NCBI GenBank assembly: GCA_029213005.1
Contig: JARGPI010000010.1
Span: 1 to 64,000, forward strand
Length of the DNA: 64,000 bases
Source: Verrucomicrobiales bacterium
GTDB lineage: Bacteria; Verrucomicrobiota; Verrucomicrobiia; Verrucomicrobiales; DEV007
Direction: 5' to 3'
The position numbers and the translations under genes were made by a program. The stretch's first letter is position 1. Each line of letters starts with the position of its first letter. Under the pieces are notes generated by a model, which saw nothing but the letters and a program-made list of their open reading frames with translations, was not told the origin of the DNA and searched no databases. Shown piece after piece: positions 42,533-54,700 of the stretch.

Positions 42533-44251
42533 CTAATTCTCACTCAAGGAACGAACTTGTAGGTAATAAGACGATCCGTCAGAAAAAATGCCCGAGTGAT
42601 TCGCACCGCAATAAAGTTCCCCTACCGTTCCAATCTCACCGTTGGCCAGGAGTTGCTTTAAATCCCGGCTGTGAACCAACGTATACTGACTGCCTTCATG
42701 ACTCACCTTATAGTATGATTCACCATCGCTCATCAGAGCTGCGGTCGCTGTCGAAACGGTCCCAACCGATTTACCATTCTCACCTGAGATCAAATCCGAC
42801 ACCGACGTAAATTTCACCACTTCATCTTTGCTGAAACTTTTAGCTGATTCACTCAAATGAATATAGTAAGCGGCGCCATCGCTGAAGAGAGCATTTACAC
42901 CGCCTTCCGCGAAAATCTTTCCGAGCGATTCGGTTGGAGCATTAAATGAAGGAAATTTATATATCCACAGCGTCCCGTCGTAATCAAGCCGGTACAATCG
43001 CTTCTCATCAGCCATCAATGCCCTGGTCCCCGGCAGGCCTGAGCAGATCGTTACGCCATTTTTCCCCGCCGCGAGTTCTTCGGCAGTTTTGAATTGAATC
43101 AATTCATAGGTCGGTTTGATGACAGGGGATGCGATGCTCCCCGCACGAGATACTTCAGAGATCACATCCGGCGCGGAATACTCTCCGGAAGCGACCCGCA
43201 TCATACGTCCATCACTGCCTGTCGACCCGATAACCTCGTCTCCAAACTTTGCGACGACTGTATACCCCCGGTAAATAACTTTTTGAGATTTCTTTGGATC
43301 AAATCCTTTGAGAGCCGCCTTGAAGGCACTGACGTTTGGAGTGCGAACCTCGTATTCCCGCACTTCTGAACGCCTCATTTTCACCGTCCGACTATCCTTT
43401 CTCATTTCATAGATTTTGTTTTCATTATCAGTATAGCCTACAATTGAACTATGAATCTCTACTTCAGTGGGATGCCGGGAAAGGTTCGTCACTTCAACCC
43501 TGAGAACATAGCAATTCCCATTCATTTTCGAGGGTGAACTCAATCTCTGTCCAACCAACTGCAGATTAGGGGGCTGTGTGTAGGCATCACCCGTCTCGGC
43601 GACTTCTGCCCGCCAGCGAGCTTCATAATCTGATTCGGTGAGGCCGAGATGACCTACTTTAGATTTCTCTATTTCGAGCATCGCTGCACGGGTTTTAGCT
43701 TCATGCATCACCTGTCGCAGTCCGATCGCATATGCCCGATCTCTTCTATCGATAGAATCGCCCGATTTCCTCGCTAGCGATTTCGGCACCACTCGGAGAT
43801 TGCCTATATAGCCCTCGCACTCCGGTAACATTTCCTGCGGAACAATATTCTCAAAGATCAGTGTCTCCCCCCGGTACCGCCCTTTCGTCGCTCGCCCCGT
43901 GAAATGATTATTGTTGATAGCTCCATACACGTAAGCGGTTTCCCAAGCTTTAAGGACTGCGCCAACGGTAGTGGTTCTCTGTTGGGCACCGATATCTTCC
44001 CGAAAATCCATCGCTTTTTTTATAAGGGCAGAGTTCGAACTGACACTGTCTCTATTAGAGGCCGACAGCAAATGGATTAGCAAAATCATCTGCTTTTCCG
44101 CGGCCTGCCGGCTTCCACCCTTTTTGTAGACCGGGATCGCCTTGGCCAGGCCTTCGGCTGCTTTATTGACGGGCGGGGCGCCAATTGAGGTTAACGTGGG
44201 GGGAAGCAGCAGAATGAAAAGCGCTGAACAGGTGATTCGCAGGTTTATCAT
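42533..44251 (-). CDS. Exported protein of unknown function with C-terminal repeats
   Basis: I do not recognise this family. From ATG 44251 it has 572 residues and a signal peptide (1-25, LTSIGA); the frame opens 44 codons earlier but that part is not signal-like. Residues about 30-230 are mostly helical, and about 240-370 are beta-rich (YVLRVEVTNLSRHPTEVEIHSSIVG, reminiscent of an Ig-like domain). The last 190 residues hold about four repeats with the pattern L-x-x-G-x-x-G-x-x-x-G ... ALMSDGxSYYK/L, for example DLISGENGKSVGTVSTATAALMSDGESYYK, here quoted in pieces: DLISGENGKSVG, AALMSDGESYYK, GIFSDGSSYYL. This resembles propeller blades. It is convergent with the beta-helix gene. Confidence 0.8.
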   Translation of the reverse strand: MINLRITCSALFILLLPPTLTSIGAPPVNKAAEGLAKAIPVYKKGGSRQAAEKQMILLIHLLSASNRDSVSSNSALIKKAMDFREDIGAQQRTTTVGAVLKAWETAYVYGAINNNHFTGRATKGRYRGETLIFENIVPQEMLPECEGYIGNLRVVPKSLARKSGDSIDRRDRAYAIGLRQVMHEAKTRAAMLEIEKSKVGHLGLTESDYEARWRAEVAETGDAYTQPPNLQLVGQRLSSPSKMNGNCYVLRVEVTNLSRHPTEVEIHSSIVGYTDNENKIYEMRKDSRTVKMRRSEVREYEVRTPNVSAFKAALKGFDPKKSQKVIYRGYTVVAKFGDEVIGSTGSDGRMMRVASGEYSAPDVISEVSRAGSIASPVIKPTYELIQFKTAEELAAGKNGVTICSGLPGTRALMADEKRLYRLDYDGTLWIYKFPSFNAPTESLGKIFAEGGVNALFSDGAAYYIHLSESAKSFSKDEVVKFTSVSDLISGENGKSVGTVSTATAALMSDGESYYKVSHEGSQYTLVHSRDLKQLLANGEIGTVGELYCGANHSGIFSDGSSYYLQVRSLSEN

Positions 44252-44804
44252 GGTGGAACGGGGTCTTGCGGCTGAAGGTTGGCAATCTTCAAAACTGAAC
44301 AATAACTTAACCCGAATCGGTTGTTCAAGACTTTTCGTCAGCGAAGCCGTCCCTACGTATCTAGGGACCTTCCTTGAACTCAAGCCGGATAAGTGTTACC
44401 CAGCCCCCTTACTCAAATTTCACGACAACGCGTCGAATATTATCATAATTTCCGTTCCCAAGATCGGAGGCGAGTAGGGGCGGGCGGTTGTAGAAGCACT
44501 GATGAACTCGTATACTTCAGGTAGATGACTGCTCAAGGATCATTATTTTCTCTTACCCCAAAAGGCAACGTAAATTGAAATTCCACGCTTTAGATCCCTC
44601 TATAGAGCCGGTTTCTCCAAAAAATTTTGTGCACTGTCCATTATGCGTCTCTGTTATAATCTCAAGGTCCTCCGAATGAAGCATTCTACAAACTTGCGAC
44701 GTTTGCTAATCCCTGCGGGAAACAGAGCAACTTTCCAAGCCCTCCATGGGCGATAAGGTGGATAGGCGTTTACCTTCAAGTGTTTCGGGGTTATACATTC
44801 CCCG
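44252..44804. other. Intergenic region between divergent genes
   Basis: No credible gene was found. A TATAAT at 44655-44660 (CTGTTATAATCTC) is a fair -10 box for the transporter gene 145 bases downstream, though no -35 at the right distance stands out. A possible frame of about 110 codons across the left half is a shadow of the upstream part of the minus-strand gene. Confidence 0.4.
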
Positions 44805-45566
44805 ATGATTCACCGCGTTGACGAGGCCCGGGACCTCGGTCCGGAACCACACCTGATTGGTCGAGGGAAGTATTTGAAAAGTACTGTCTACGGCGGATTG
44901 GATGGTATTATCACCACTTTTGCCGTGGTCAGCGGTGTGGCAGGAGCCTCACTCGAGCCGAAAATCATTCTGATTCTGGGGGCCGCCAATCTCTTTGCCG
45001 ATGGCATCGCGATGGCTTTCGGCGACTTCCTGAGCACCAAAGCCGAAAATGAGTTTAATCTGAGCGAACGGATTCGTGAAGAACAGGAGGTGATTCATCG
45101 ACCTTCTCACGAAAGGAACGAGCTGATCAATATCTACCGGGAAAAGGGGCTGAATGAAACCGATTCGGAAGCGCTGGTAGGCATTCTCGAAAAATATCCG
45201 GATGTGATGGTCGATACCATGATGGTTGAGGAGTTGGGCATCCTCGAAAATAATGAATCGCCACTCCGTAATGCGATCGCGACGCTGGCATCATTCGTCT
45301 TTTTCGGGTCGTTTCCGCTTTCGGTTTACCTGATCAGTGAATTCTCCCTGTTTGAAGGGGTCGGTGATTTTCTCGAACGTGGGGCTCTTCTCATTGCCTG
45401 CCTCATCACCGGAATCACACTGTTTTCTCTGGGTGCGGTGAAGGCAAAGGTCACAGGGCAGAACCGTTTCCGTTCAGGCTTTGAAATGTTGGTGATTGGC
45501 GGCATCGCTGCTGCAGTGGCGTACGGAATCGGAGCTTTTCTTGATGGCGCAATCCCCTCGTCGTAG
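44805..45566 (+). CDS. VIT1/CCC1-family iron/manganese transporter
   Basis: A 253-residue membrane protein. The family opening GKYLKSTVYGGLDGIITTFAVVSGVAGASLEPKIILILGAANL contains the first two helices, and the metal-translocating pair is in the following ADGIAMAFGDFLSTKAENE. A Glu-rich cytoplasmic loop (ERIREEQEVIHRPSHERNELINIYREKGL) follows, then three more helices to the end. These transporters move Fe2+ or Mn2+ out of the cytoplasm, protecting against excess. Its neighbour across a small gene is catalase-peroxidase with a Fur-type regulator, so a metal/oxidative stress theme is plausible. It is a separate transcription unit. Confidence 0.93.
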   Translation: MIHRVDEARDLGPEPHLIGRGKYLKSTVYGGLDGIITTFAVVSGVAGASLEPKIILILGAANLFADGIAMAFGDFLSTKAENEFNLSERIREEQEVIHRPSHERNELINIYREKGLNETDSEALVGILEKYPDVMVDTMMVEELGILENNESPLRNAIATLASFVFFGSFPLSVYLISEFSLFEGVGDFLERGALLIACLITGITLFSLGAVKAKVTGQNRFRSGFEMLVIGGIAAAVAYGIGAFLDGAIPSS

Positions 45567-45596
45567 GACGTTCGCCACTCAGCTATTTTCCGTCAC

Positions 45597-46103
45597 TCAG
45601 TCAGCTGAAAAATGGGCATGACTGAAGCGCCCATCACTCAAGTATACCAACAGGCTTTCAGCTTGAAACCCGGGGTCCCGCCCCTGCGGTCTGAGACATA
45701 TCACGGTCTCATCTTCTCTAAACACTACCGGTTCAGAAAACGTTGAACCAGCGTACCGACGATTCAAGGTGTGGAGAACGGCCTCACGCTCCATCCCCTG
45801 CTCGAGATCGCGAACACCCCACAGCAGCGGCTTGATCGAGCTGTTTGCCACAAAAGGCAGTGCGATTAGAAAAAACAGCCATACGCCGGGAATCACCATC
45901 ACCGGGACCCGCCGAACCAAACAGAAAGGTAAGCAAAGCAGGCTTAAGGTAACCACGGCAATCACGATATACCCGGGAAATTGAAGGGACATTCCGGTCC
46001 ACATATCAACTACCCAAACAAACCAGGTCAATAAGCTCAGCAGAATCACTTGGGGTAACACCGCCAGTATTACCGGCTTCGGTATAGATTTAAGAAATCC
46101 CAT
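45597..46103 (-). CDS. Small membrane protein of unknown function
   Basis: A 168-residue protein with three predicted membrane helices in the first 90 residues (about 13-31, 43-62, 67-88) and a soluble C-terminal domain of 70 residues (EQGMEREAVLHTLNRRYAGSTFSEPVVFREDETVICLRP). The pattern G-M-x-R-x-x-V-x-x-x-L followed by a beta-hairpin is reminiscent of the SmpA/BamE fold, which is only a suggestion. No operon partner: it lies between the transporter and katG. Confidence 0.75.
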   Translation of the reverse strand: MGFLKSIPKPVILAVLPQVILLSLLTWFVWVVDMWTGMSLQFPGYIVIAVVTLSLLCLPFCLVRRVPVMVIPGVWLFFLIALPFVANSSIKPLLWGVRDLEQGMEREAVLHTLNRRYAGSTFSEPVVFREDETVICLRPQGRDPGFQAESLLVYLSDGRFSHAHFSAD

Positions 46104-46188
46104 GTTCCCAGTATCGTTAGTTAGCTGATTCCGTCAATGCCGCATGTATAGCAAGGACCGTCACCTCGACCACCCCGTTACCTCGTTA

Positions 46189-46241
46189 TAAAAAAAGCCC
46201 GGTTTTACAGAGGGGGAAAAACCACTTCTGAAAACCGGGCT
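46189..46241 (-). terminator. Rho-independent terminator of katG
   Basis: Arms AGCCCGGTTTT (46196-46206) and AAAACCGGGCT (46231-46241) are a perfect 11-bp inverted repeat with a 24-base loop. Read on the minus strand the stem is followed by a run of seven T (46189-46195 as A on the plus strand), 24 bases after the katG stop. Confidence 0.85.
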
Positions 46242-46265
46242 GAGATTTGCAAACGATGCCTTTTG

Positions 46266-48548
<2,283 letters not shown>

Positions 48549-48558
48549 TTAGAAAAAT

Positions 48559-48975
48559 TTACTTCCCCGCCTGGCAATCCGGGCAAATCCCCCAGTATAA
48601 AACCTCGGCCTCGTCGATGATAAAACCTGCGTCATCCACGGCCGTCAGACAAGGAGTATGGCCAACTGCGCAATCGACATCGACGGTCTTTCCGCAACTT
48701 CGGCAAATCAGATGGTGATGATTGTCCCCCACCCGGTTTTCATAAAGTGCCGCCGACCCCGATGGTTGAATTCTCCGAAGCAGCCCCTTCTCAGTCAGGA
48801 CCCCGAGAACGTTGTAGATTGCCTGACGCGACACGGTTCCAAGCTCCCCACGCACTTCGTCAGCCAACTCATCAGCGGTGCTATGTGGTCTTCTCGTCAC
48901 GGCACGCAGGACCGCCAAACGCTGCGCCGTCACCGGCACACCACATTCTCGAAGAGACTTCGTAAAATCCGACAT
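48559..48975 (-). CDS. Fur-family regulator, PerR-like
   Basis: A 138-residue regulator. The winged helix is in residues 1-85 ([49 protein letters not shown]), and the metal-binding part has [17 protein letters not shown] and a second Cys pair CPDC at the end, giving a structural zinc site. The gene precedes katG directly, so it is probably the peroxide-sensing repressor (PerR type) of that operon rather than an iron regulator, though PerR, Fur and Zur cannot be separated surely by eye. A palindrome 28 bases before its start is a likely binding site, implying autoregulation. Confidence 0.92.
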   Translation of the reverse strand: MSDFTKSLRECGVPVTAQRLAVLRAVTRRPHSTADELADEVRGELGTVSRQAIYNVLGVLTEKGLLRRIQPSGSAALYENRVGDNHHHLICRSCGKTVDVDCAVGHTPCLTAVDDAGFIIDEAEVLYWGICPDCQAGK

Positions 48976-49002
48976 CAGTTGGAAAATTCCATTTTTTTGG
49001 AC

Positions 49003-49023
49003 TTTGTAAAGTATTTTACGAAA
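49003..49023 (-). promoter_or_regulatory. Candidate PerR/Fur-type operator
   Basis: TTTGTAAAGTATTTTACGAAA is an imperfect palindrome (arms TTTGTAAA and TTTACGAAA about GTA-T). It is AT-rich, about 20 bases long, and lies just upstream of the regulator start, where the promoter of the regulator-katG operon should be. Confidence 0.6.
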
Positions 49024-49166
49024 TCTATTCTACTACTCCCACATGTCTGAGCACCCTCACACTCGGCTACCGATCCGGAAACAGGCCTTTTAAATCGACT
49101 TCCCAAACCGACTGGCGTCCCTACAGTGTCGCCATTTTCTGAAAATAGCTGACCACCAACCTTATT

Positions 49167-50471
49167 ATGAATATTCCGCTTAAAGTAAAAGCCCTTCTCA
49201 TTGTTCTGACCGGGATCGCCTTCTCCGGAAGCCGAACGGCTGCTGCCGACGCTCCGATCTGGGATCTCGCGACAAGTGCCATTCCGGAGGAGTTGCAGTC
49301 AGGCGATATCAAAAAAACGGGCAACGGGGTAATTCTGACCGATGGCGCGGCTTTCGCGGTGCCCGCCTCCGCCTTTCCCGATCAGAAAAATTTCACGGTG
49401 CAGGTTACTTTTGAGCTATCCGAGCTCATCGATCATTCGCTATTCACGGTTATGAGCAAGCAGAGCGGCGGCGATACGGATGACGGCTTCACGGTCGATA
49501 TGAATTATCGCGAGACTCCTTACTACGCACGACGCCTCGGGACCTATGTAAACAATATATTTATGAAAGCGTCGGGTATCGGTGGGCAGCGAGGCCCGGA
49601 AACCAATAAGCCCTACACAATCACTGTCGCAGTCCGCGATGGCTATGCCTCCTTTTACCTTGATGACCGGCCGTTTAAACAGTGCTTTATGGAGATGATT
49701 CCTAACGACCAACCTATGTGGATTGGCCGTCACCTGAAACCTGCCGACCACCACATGTCTACCGTGATTAACAGTGTGAAAGTCTTTGGACCGGAATACA
49801 AATATATTTCACCGAAGGAGAGCCAAAGCGACAACCCGCGCGGAGCCGTTGCTGGAAAAGGCTGGGCACTCGATGTCCCGAAAATCGAGCACCCCGAATG
49901 GCCCAAAGTGTTAATTTACGGGGATTCTATTTCGATGGGCTACCGGGGTTCCTTCATCCCTGAAATGCTGAAACAACAAGTCTACGTCTTTCACTGTGTT
50001 CACTTCGTCGGGGGCGAGGTTCCCAAGGCAGCCCTCACAGAGATGGCAGGGCGCTACCAGTTCGACGCTATCGTTTTTAACAATGGGCTTCACTCACTCC
50101 ACTGGACTCCGGCAGCGGTTCCGGACCAAAGGGTTCACGACCGAATGAGTGACCTCGCGAAATGCTTCAAAGACGGTGCCCCACAGGCCGAAATCTTTTA
50201 TCTGATGACGACTCCGCACACCGCTCCGCGCCCGGCAAAGGATCAACCGGTAAGCGAACTGGGCGAAAAAAATGACGTGGTAGTCCGACTTAACCACATT
50301 TCTCAACAGGTCATGGAAGCGGAAGGAATCGAAGTCATTGATGTTTACTCTCCTTTGGCAGAAAAACTGGAACTCGCCAGTGGCGACGGCTATCATTGGC
50401 GGAGCCCTGCCTACCAGTTCATTACCCGGGAAATATCGGAAAAAGTTTTACCTACGCTAAAGAAAGAATAG
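49167..50471 (+). CDS. Exported two-domain SGNH esterase (LamG-like plus GDSI)
   Basis: A 434-residue protein with a signal peptide (1-27, TAAAD). Residues about 45-215 form a beta sandwich of the LamG/concanavalin type (KNFTVQVTFELSELIDHSLFTV, YTITVAVRDGYASFYLDDRP). From about 245 an SGNH hydrolase follows: block I VLIYGDSISMGYRG with the nucleophile Ser, a block with FNNGLHSLHW, and the end block SGDGYHWRSPAYQ with the Asp-x-x-His dyad. It is likely a carbohydrate esterase with a sugar-binding front domain. It sits between the katG and Rieske genes, with no operon partner obvious. Confidence 0.88.
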   Translation: MNIPLKVKALLIVLTGIAFSGSRTAAADAPIWDLATSAIPEELQSGDIKKTGNGVILTDGAAFAVPASAFPDQKNFTVQVTFELSELIDHSLFTVMSKQSGGDTDDGFTVDMNYRETPYYARRLGTYVNNIFMKASGIGGQRGPETNKPYTITVAVRDGYASFYLDDRPFKQCFMEMIPNDQPMWIGRHLKPADHHMSTVINSVKVFGPEYKYISPKESQSDNPRGAVAGKGWALDVPKIEHPEWPKVLIYGDSISMGYRGSFIPEMLKQQVYVFHCVHFVGGEVPKAALTEMAGRYQFDAIVFNNGLHSLHWTPAAVPDQRVHDRMSDLAKCFKDGAPQAEIFYLMTTPHTAPRPAKDQPVSELGEKNDVVVRLNHISQQVMEAEGIEVIDVYSPLAEKLELASGDGYHWRSPAYQFITREISEKVLPTLKKE

Positions 50472-50558
50472 TGGGTCCGGGTTAGCGAACGTTTTTCTGG
50501 CTTTAAGCGCAACGCTTCTTTTGCCTATAAAGCCAGTACGGGTTAAACTGGCTGCGGT

Positions 50559-51719
50559 ATGTTTGTAAACAGAGATAAACTCATTCACCTACTGCAGCCG
50601 AATCATTACTTTAATTCGGAATTTTTTGAATTAGAGAAAGAAAAGCTGTTTAAGCCCGCCTGGCATTTTGTAGCAGTCCTCGACGAAATACCGAACCACG
50701 GGGATTACCTGACCAAAACGGTATGCGATGTCCCACTGTTGATACGAAATCATGAAGGCGAACCCCGCGTTTATCTGAACGTCTGCGGCCACCGGCATTC
50801 ACGAATCACCTGTGAGAAAAAAGGAAACTGCCCGGTGATTCGCTGTCAATATCACGGGTGGGAGTTTAAGGAGAACGGAAACACCGGCCGCATCCCCGAC
50901 GCCAACTGTTTCCGGCCTTTTGACCGGGAAAACACAAGATTGAAGTGTTTTCCCGCCGTGCTTTGCGGTCGACTTATCTTTACCGCACTGTCAGACGAAA
51001 CGCCGGATTTCGATGAGTTTATGGGCGGGCGCAAAGCGGTCCTTGAGGAATGGTTTGATGGCTCCGAATATCACTTCGGATCACGCACCGATTATGATGT
51101 GGAGGCAAATTGGAAGGTTCCGGTGGAAAACACTCTAGAGAGTTACCACGTAGATCACCTCCATGCCAAAACGATCGGTAAACATCCTGAGGAAAAAAAT
51201 CAGGAACACGATTTTGGCCAAAATTTTTCCTCACTCTATACTTCAGAGCCACCCACTCTGGTTCGAAACTTTCAGGATGGGCTGATGAAATGCCTCGGGG
51301 TTAAGGACATCACCCATAAATATACCCATCATCTGATCTACCCGAACATCATGATCATCGGCCTCGATCCAATGACTATGATCCAGACTTATGTCCCGGT
51401 CTCACCCACCTCATTCCGCTGGGAAGGCATCGTATTCGTCCGGTCAGCAACCCACTGGACGAGAAAATGGTTTGAAGCGATCTCCAGCCCGATCATCAAA
51501 CTCGGGGCAAAGTCGGTAGTTGAGGAAGATGTCCCGATTTACAGCGAGGTCCAGGCGGGGCTCCAGTCCTCCTGCCATCCCGGAGTAGTCGGTACGATCG
51601 AGGAGAGGATCTACGCATTCCAGGAGTATATCCTCCACGAATGTGAAGGCCGTGAAATGCAGGGTAGTCAGAAGTGGAAAAGCAAAGCGCTGATTAGCCC
51701 GTCAGTGACAGAATCCTAG
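50559..51719 (+). CDS. Rieske non-heme iron oxygenase, alpha-type subunit
   Basis: A 386-residue protein. The Rieske cluster ligands are C76-G-H78 and C96-Q-Y-H99 (CGHRH ... CQYHGWEF). The catalytic domain starts at VEANWKVPVENTLESYHVDHLH, with the two His and the bridging Asp of the mononuclear iron site; a later acid is in VVEEDVPIYSEVQAGLQS. It is a ring-hydroxylating or demethylating oxygenase of the alpha subunit type (SRPBCC family). No reductase or beta subunit gene is adjacent, so the electron donor is elsewhere. Substrate unknown. Convergent with the RND gene, 27 bases apart. Confidence 0.94.
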   Translation: MFVNRDKLIHLLQPNHYFNSEFFELEKEKLFKPAWHFVAVLDEIPNHGDYLTKTVCDVPLLIRNHEGEPRVYLNVCGHRHSRITCEKKGNCPVIRCQYHGWEFKENGNTGRIPDANCFRPFDRENTRLKCFPAVLCGRLIFTALSDETPDFDEFMGGRKAVLEEWFDGSEYHFGSRTDYDVEANWKVPVENTLESYHVDHLHAKTIGKHPEEKNQEHDFGQNFSSLYTSEPPTLVRNFQDGLMKCLGVKDITHKYTHHLIYPNIMIIGLDPMTMIQTYVPVSPTSFRWEGIVFVRSATHWTRKWFEAISSPIIKLGAKSVVEEDVPIYSEVQAGLQSSCHPGVVGTIEERIYAFQEYILHECEGREMQGSQKWKSKALISPSVTES

Positions 51720-51746
51720 CGGGAGCATTTTAAAAGGAGAAACGGA

Positions 51747-54700
51747 TTACGTCTGGGATTTCGGCTTCCTGGACAAGTCCTCGATCACCAGGTACAGAGC
51801 GGGAAGCAGGAAAAGTGTTATCACCGTGGCGAATAATATTCCGAACGCGAGGGTGACCGCCATCGGGATAACCATGACAGCCTGAACACTCTTCTCCAGA
51901 ATAATCGGGATCAGGCCGATAAAGGTGGTCAGCGAGGTGAGAAAGATGGCCCGAAACCGTGCAGCCCCTGCTTCTCTGGCTGCTTCCGACGCTTTCAATC
52001 CGCGCGCTCTTCCCCGGTTCACAAAATCGACGAATACAAGACTGTCATTCACCACCACACCGGCAAGTGCGATAATTCCGCATAGGGAAAGCACGCTAAA
52101 GGGAAGCCCCAACATCATGTGACCAACGATGGCTCCGGTAAACCCAAACGGTATCACCGCCATGATAATTAAGGGCTGCACATAGGACCGGAGTGGAACG
52201 GCCATACAGGCATAAATACAGAAGACAGCTATGATAAATCCCTGGAGTAATTCCTTGATGGATTTGAGCTCCTCCTTGTTTTGACCTGCCAACTCCATCG
52301 AAACACCGGGAAACTCTTTCTCAAGAACATCGCCCGGGAAATTTTTTACCAATCGTGAAGCGATTTTACCGGGCTCCGCTATACTTTTGTCAGCAGCAGC
52401 GGTCACTCTGGCAAGTCGAACTCCGTTAACCCGTTCCACCACCGAAATACTGGAAGTGTATTCGACATTCACCGCGTTTTTGAACGGAATCTGGTTACCG
52501 TCCGGTGTTCGCAGCCACATTTCTTTTAAATGATATTCGGAATCTCTACCACTACCCGGGTAGCGCACCATCACTTTCACTTCGTCCCCACCACGCTGGA
52601 TTCGCTGAGCTTCGACTCCATGGAAACCGGCCCGAACCTGCTCAATCACCGAGGCGGTGTTAAGCCCCGCAGCTCTCCCCTGGGGTGTTAGAGTCAAAGT
52701 GAGCTCTCTCGAATTTTCAGTAACGCTGTTTTTAGCATTCAGTATCCCAACGTAACCTTCCAGAGTTTCTTTCAAACGGTCTCCGGCCGCTTTTAACTGC
52801 TCCAGATCAGATCCAGTCAGCTCTATGTTCACCGCAGCACCATCATCCGCGAGTAGTGATGTCTCGACAGTAAAGGACACCGCACCGGGAATCTCCCCTA
52901 TCTCGCGGCTCCATCCCGCCGCCAATTCGTGAACGCTGACCGTGCGGGTTTCCGATGGTGAAAGCTCAACGAAGAATTCCCCACTACCGGCTTCCAAAAG
53001 TCGTGTTCTGATATGGAGAAGATTCGATTCCTTTGATCCCGATTCCTGATCCACTTTTCGAAGAGCTGATTCTATTTTCCGGAGTTCGCGCCCGGTAGCT
53101 TCCGCCGAGGTGCCCGAAGCCATCTCCAGCTTTGCGATCATATAGTCGCTGGGAAGCTCTGGAAAGAACACAAAACGGACGACACCGGAATAGAGAGCAA
53201 ATACACAAAGAGCCAGGATACATACAAAAACGCCAATGGTAAGGTAGCGAAGACGGAGAGCTAGTTTAAGCAGCGGTCGATACACCTTATCGATAAACCG
53301 GTTCAAGAGGCGATCCACAGCAAGGCGAGGCAGGTCATACCAGCGGTTCGTGTTTTTCGAATTTTCCGGTTTGAGGTGCAGCAGGTGAGCCGGCAGAATC
53401 CACTTACTTTCAATCAGTGAAAAGGCAAGCGAGAGCATCACCACGGCACCAATCGACATCCAGATTGGCCCGAGACTGCCACTGACGCGCGTCATCGGCA
53501 GGAAAGCCACGATTGTCGTTATCACCCCAAAGGTTGCGGGAAGAGCCACCTCATTAGCTCCGGCGATTACGGATTTGGCTCCAGCTCCATATTTCTCTAC
53601 TGTGGTATGGATATTCTCGGCGATTACAATCGCATCGTCGACCACGATCCCGAGAACCAGAATAAAGCCGAAGATGCTGATCATGTTAATCGACACATCA
53701 AAAAACGGCATTAAAAAGATAGCTCCGCAAAACGCCACAGGAATGCCGACAATAACCCAGAACGCGAGGCGTAGCTGGAGGAAAACCAGCAGGACGAGGA
53801 ATACCAACAGGGCGCCGATCCCCAGGTTATGAACCATCAAATTGATACGGCCTTTTAAGTAACCTGAAGCGTCAGTCCAGCAGGAGAGTTTTACTGATTC
53901 AGGCAAGTTTTCATTTTTTGCCGAGACATATTTTTTCACCTCCCGGGCGGTCCGCAGAATATTTTCGCCGGGAACCGATCGCACCATCAAGCTGAGAGAA
54001 GGTTCACCATCAAAATGAACATAGCTGTCGGTCTCCACAAAGCCGTCGTTCACCTCCGCCACATCTCCGATTGTGATTCCCCGGCTGTTGACTCCCTCAC
54101 GGAGCGGAATCGCCCGAAAATCGTCACCGTGAACGGCCGGACCCCGGCCCCGCAGGCGGATAGAGCTACCATCACTTCGCAAACTCCCCCCTGACAGGTC
54201 GGTGGAATTACTCTGAATCGCGGCTACGACCTCCGGTATGGTGATATTATGCCTCCGCAGCTTTTCTGGTGAGACCTCCACTGATATTTCAAAGTCCCGA
54301 CTGTCCTCGATTTCCGCCTGAGAGACACCCGGTAGATGAAGGATTTCCCTGCGCACCGACTTCATCAACATCGTCATGCTCTTCTCATCAAGCTCGCCAT
54401 AGAGCTGAACCGAAATCACTTCGTCACCATCGACAGCCGCTTTCCGGATGATCGGCTTTCTCGCCCTGTCAGGAAATCCGGAAATTGCATTTACGGCAGA
54501 ACTGACTTCGTCCATGACCTCAGCCGAATCAAACCCATGCATGATGTCGACCTGAACAACCCCGAGATCTTCCGCAGACCGGGAAAAGACCCTACCGATC
54601 CCCTCAACCTCACGAACCGCCTCCTCAATTTTTATCACCACACCCTGCTCTATCTCAGCAGGCGCGGCACCGGGCACTGCCACTTCGATAAAGATGTGAT

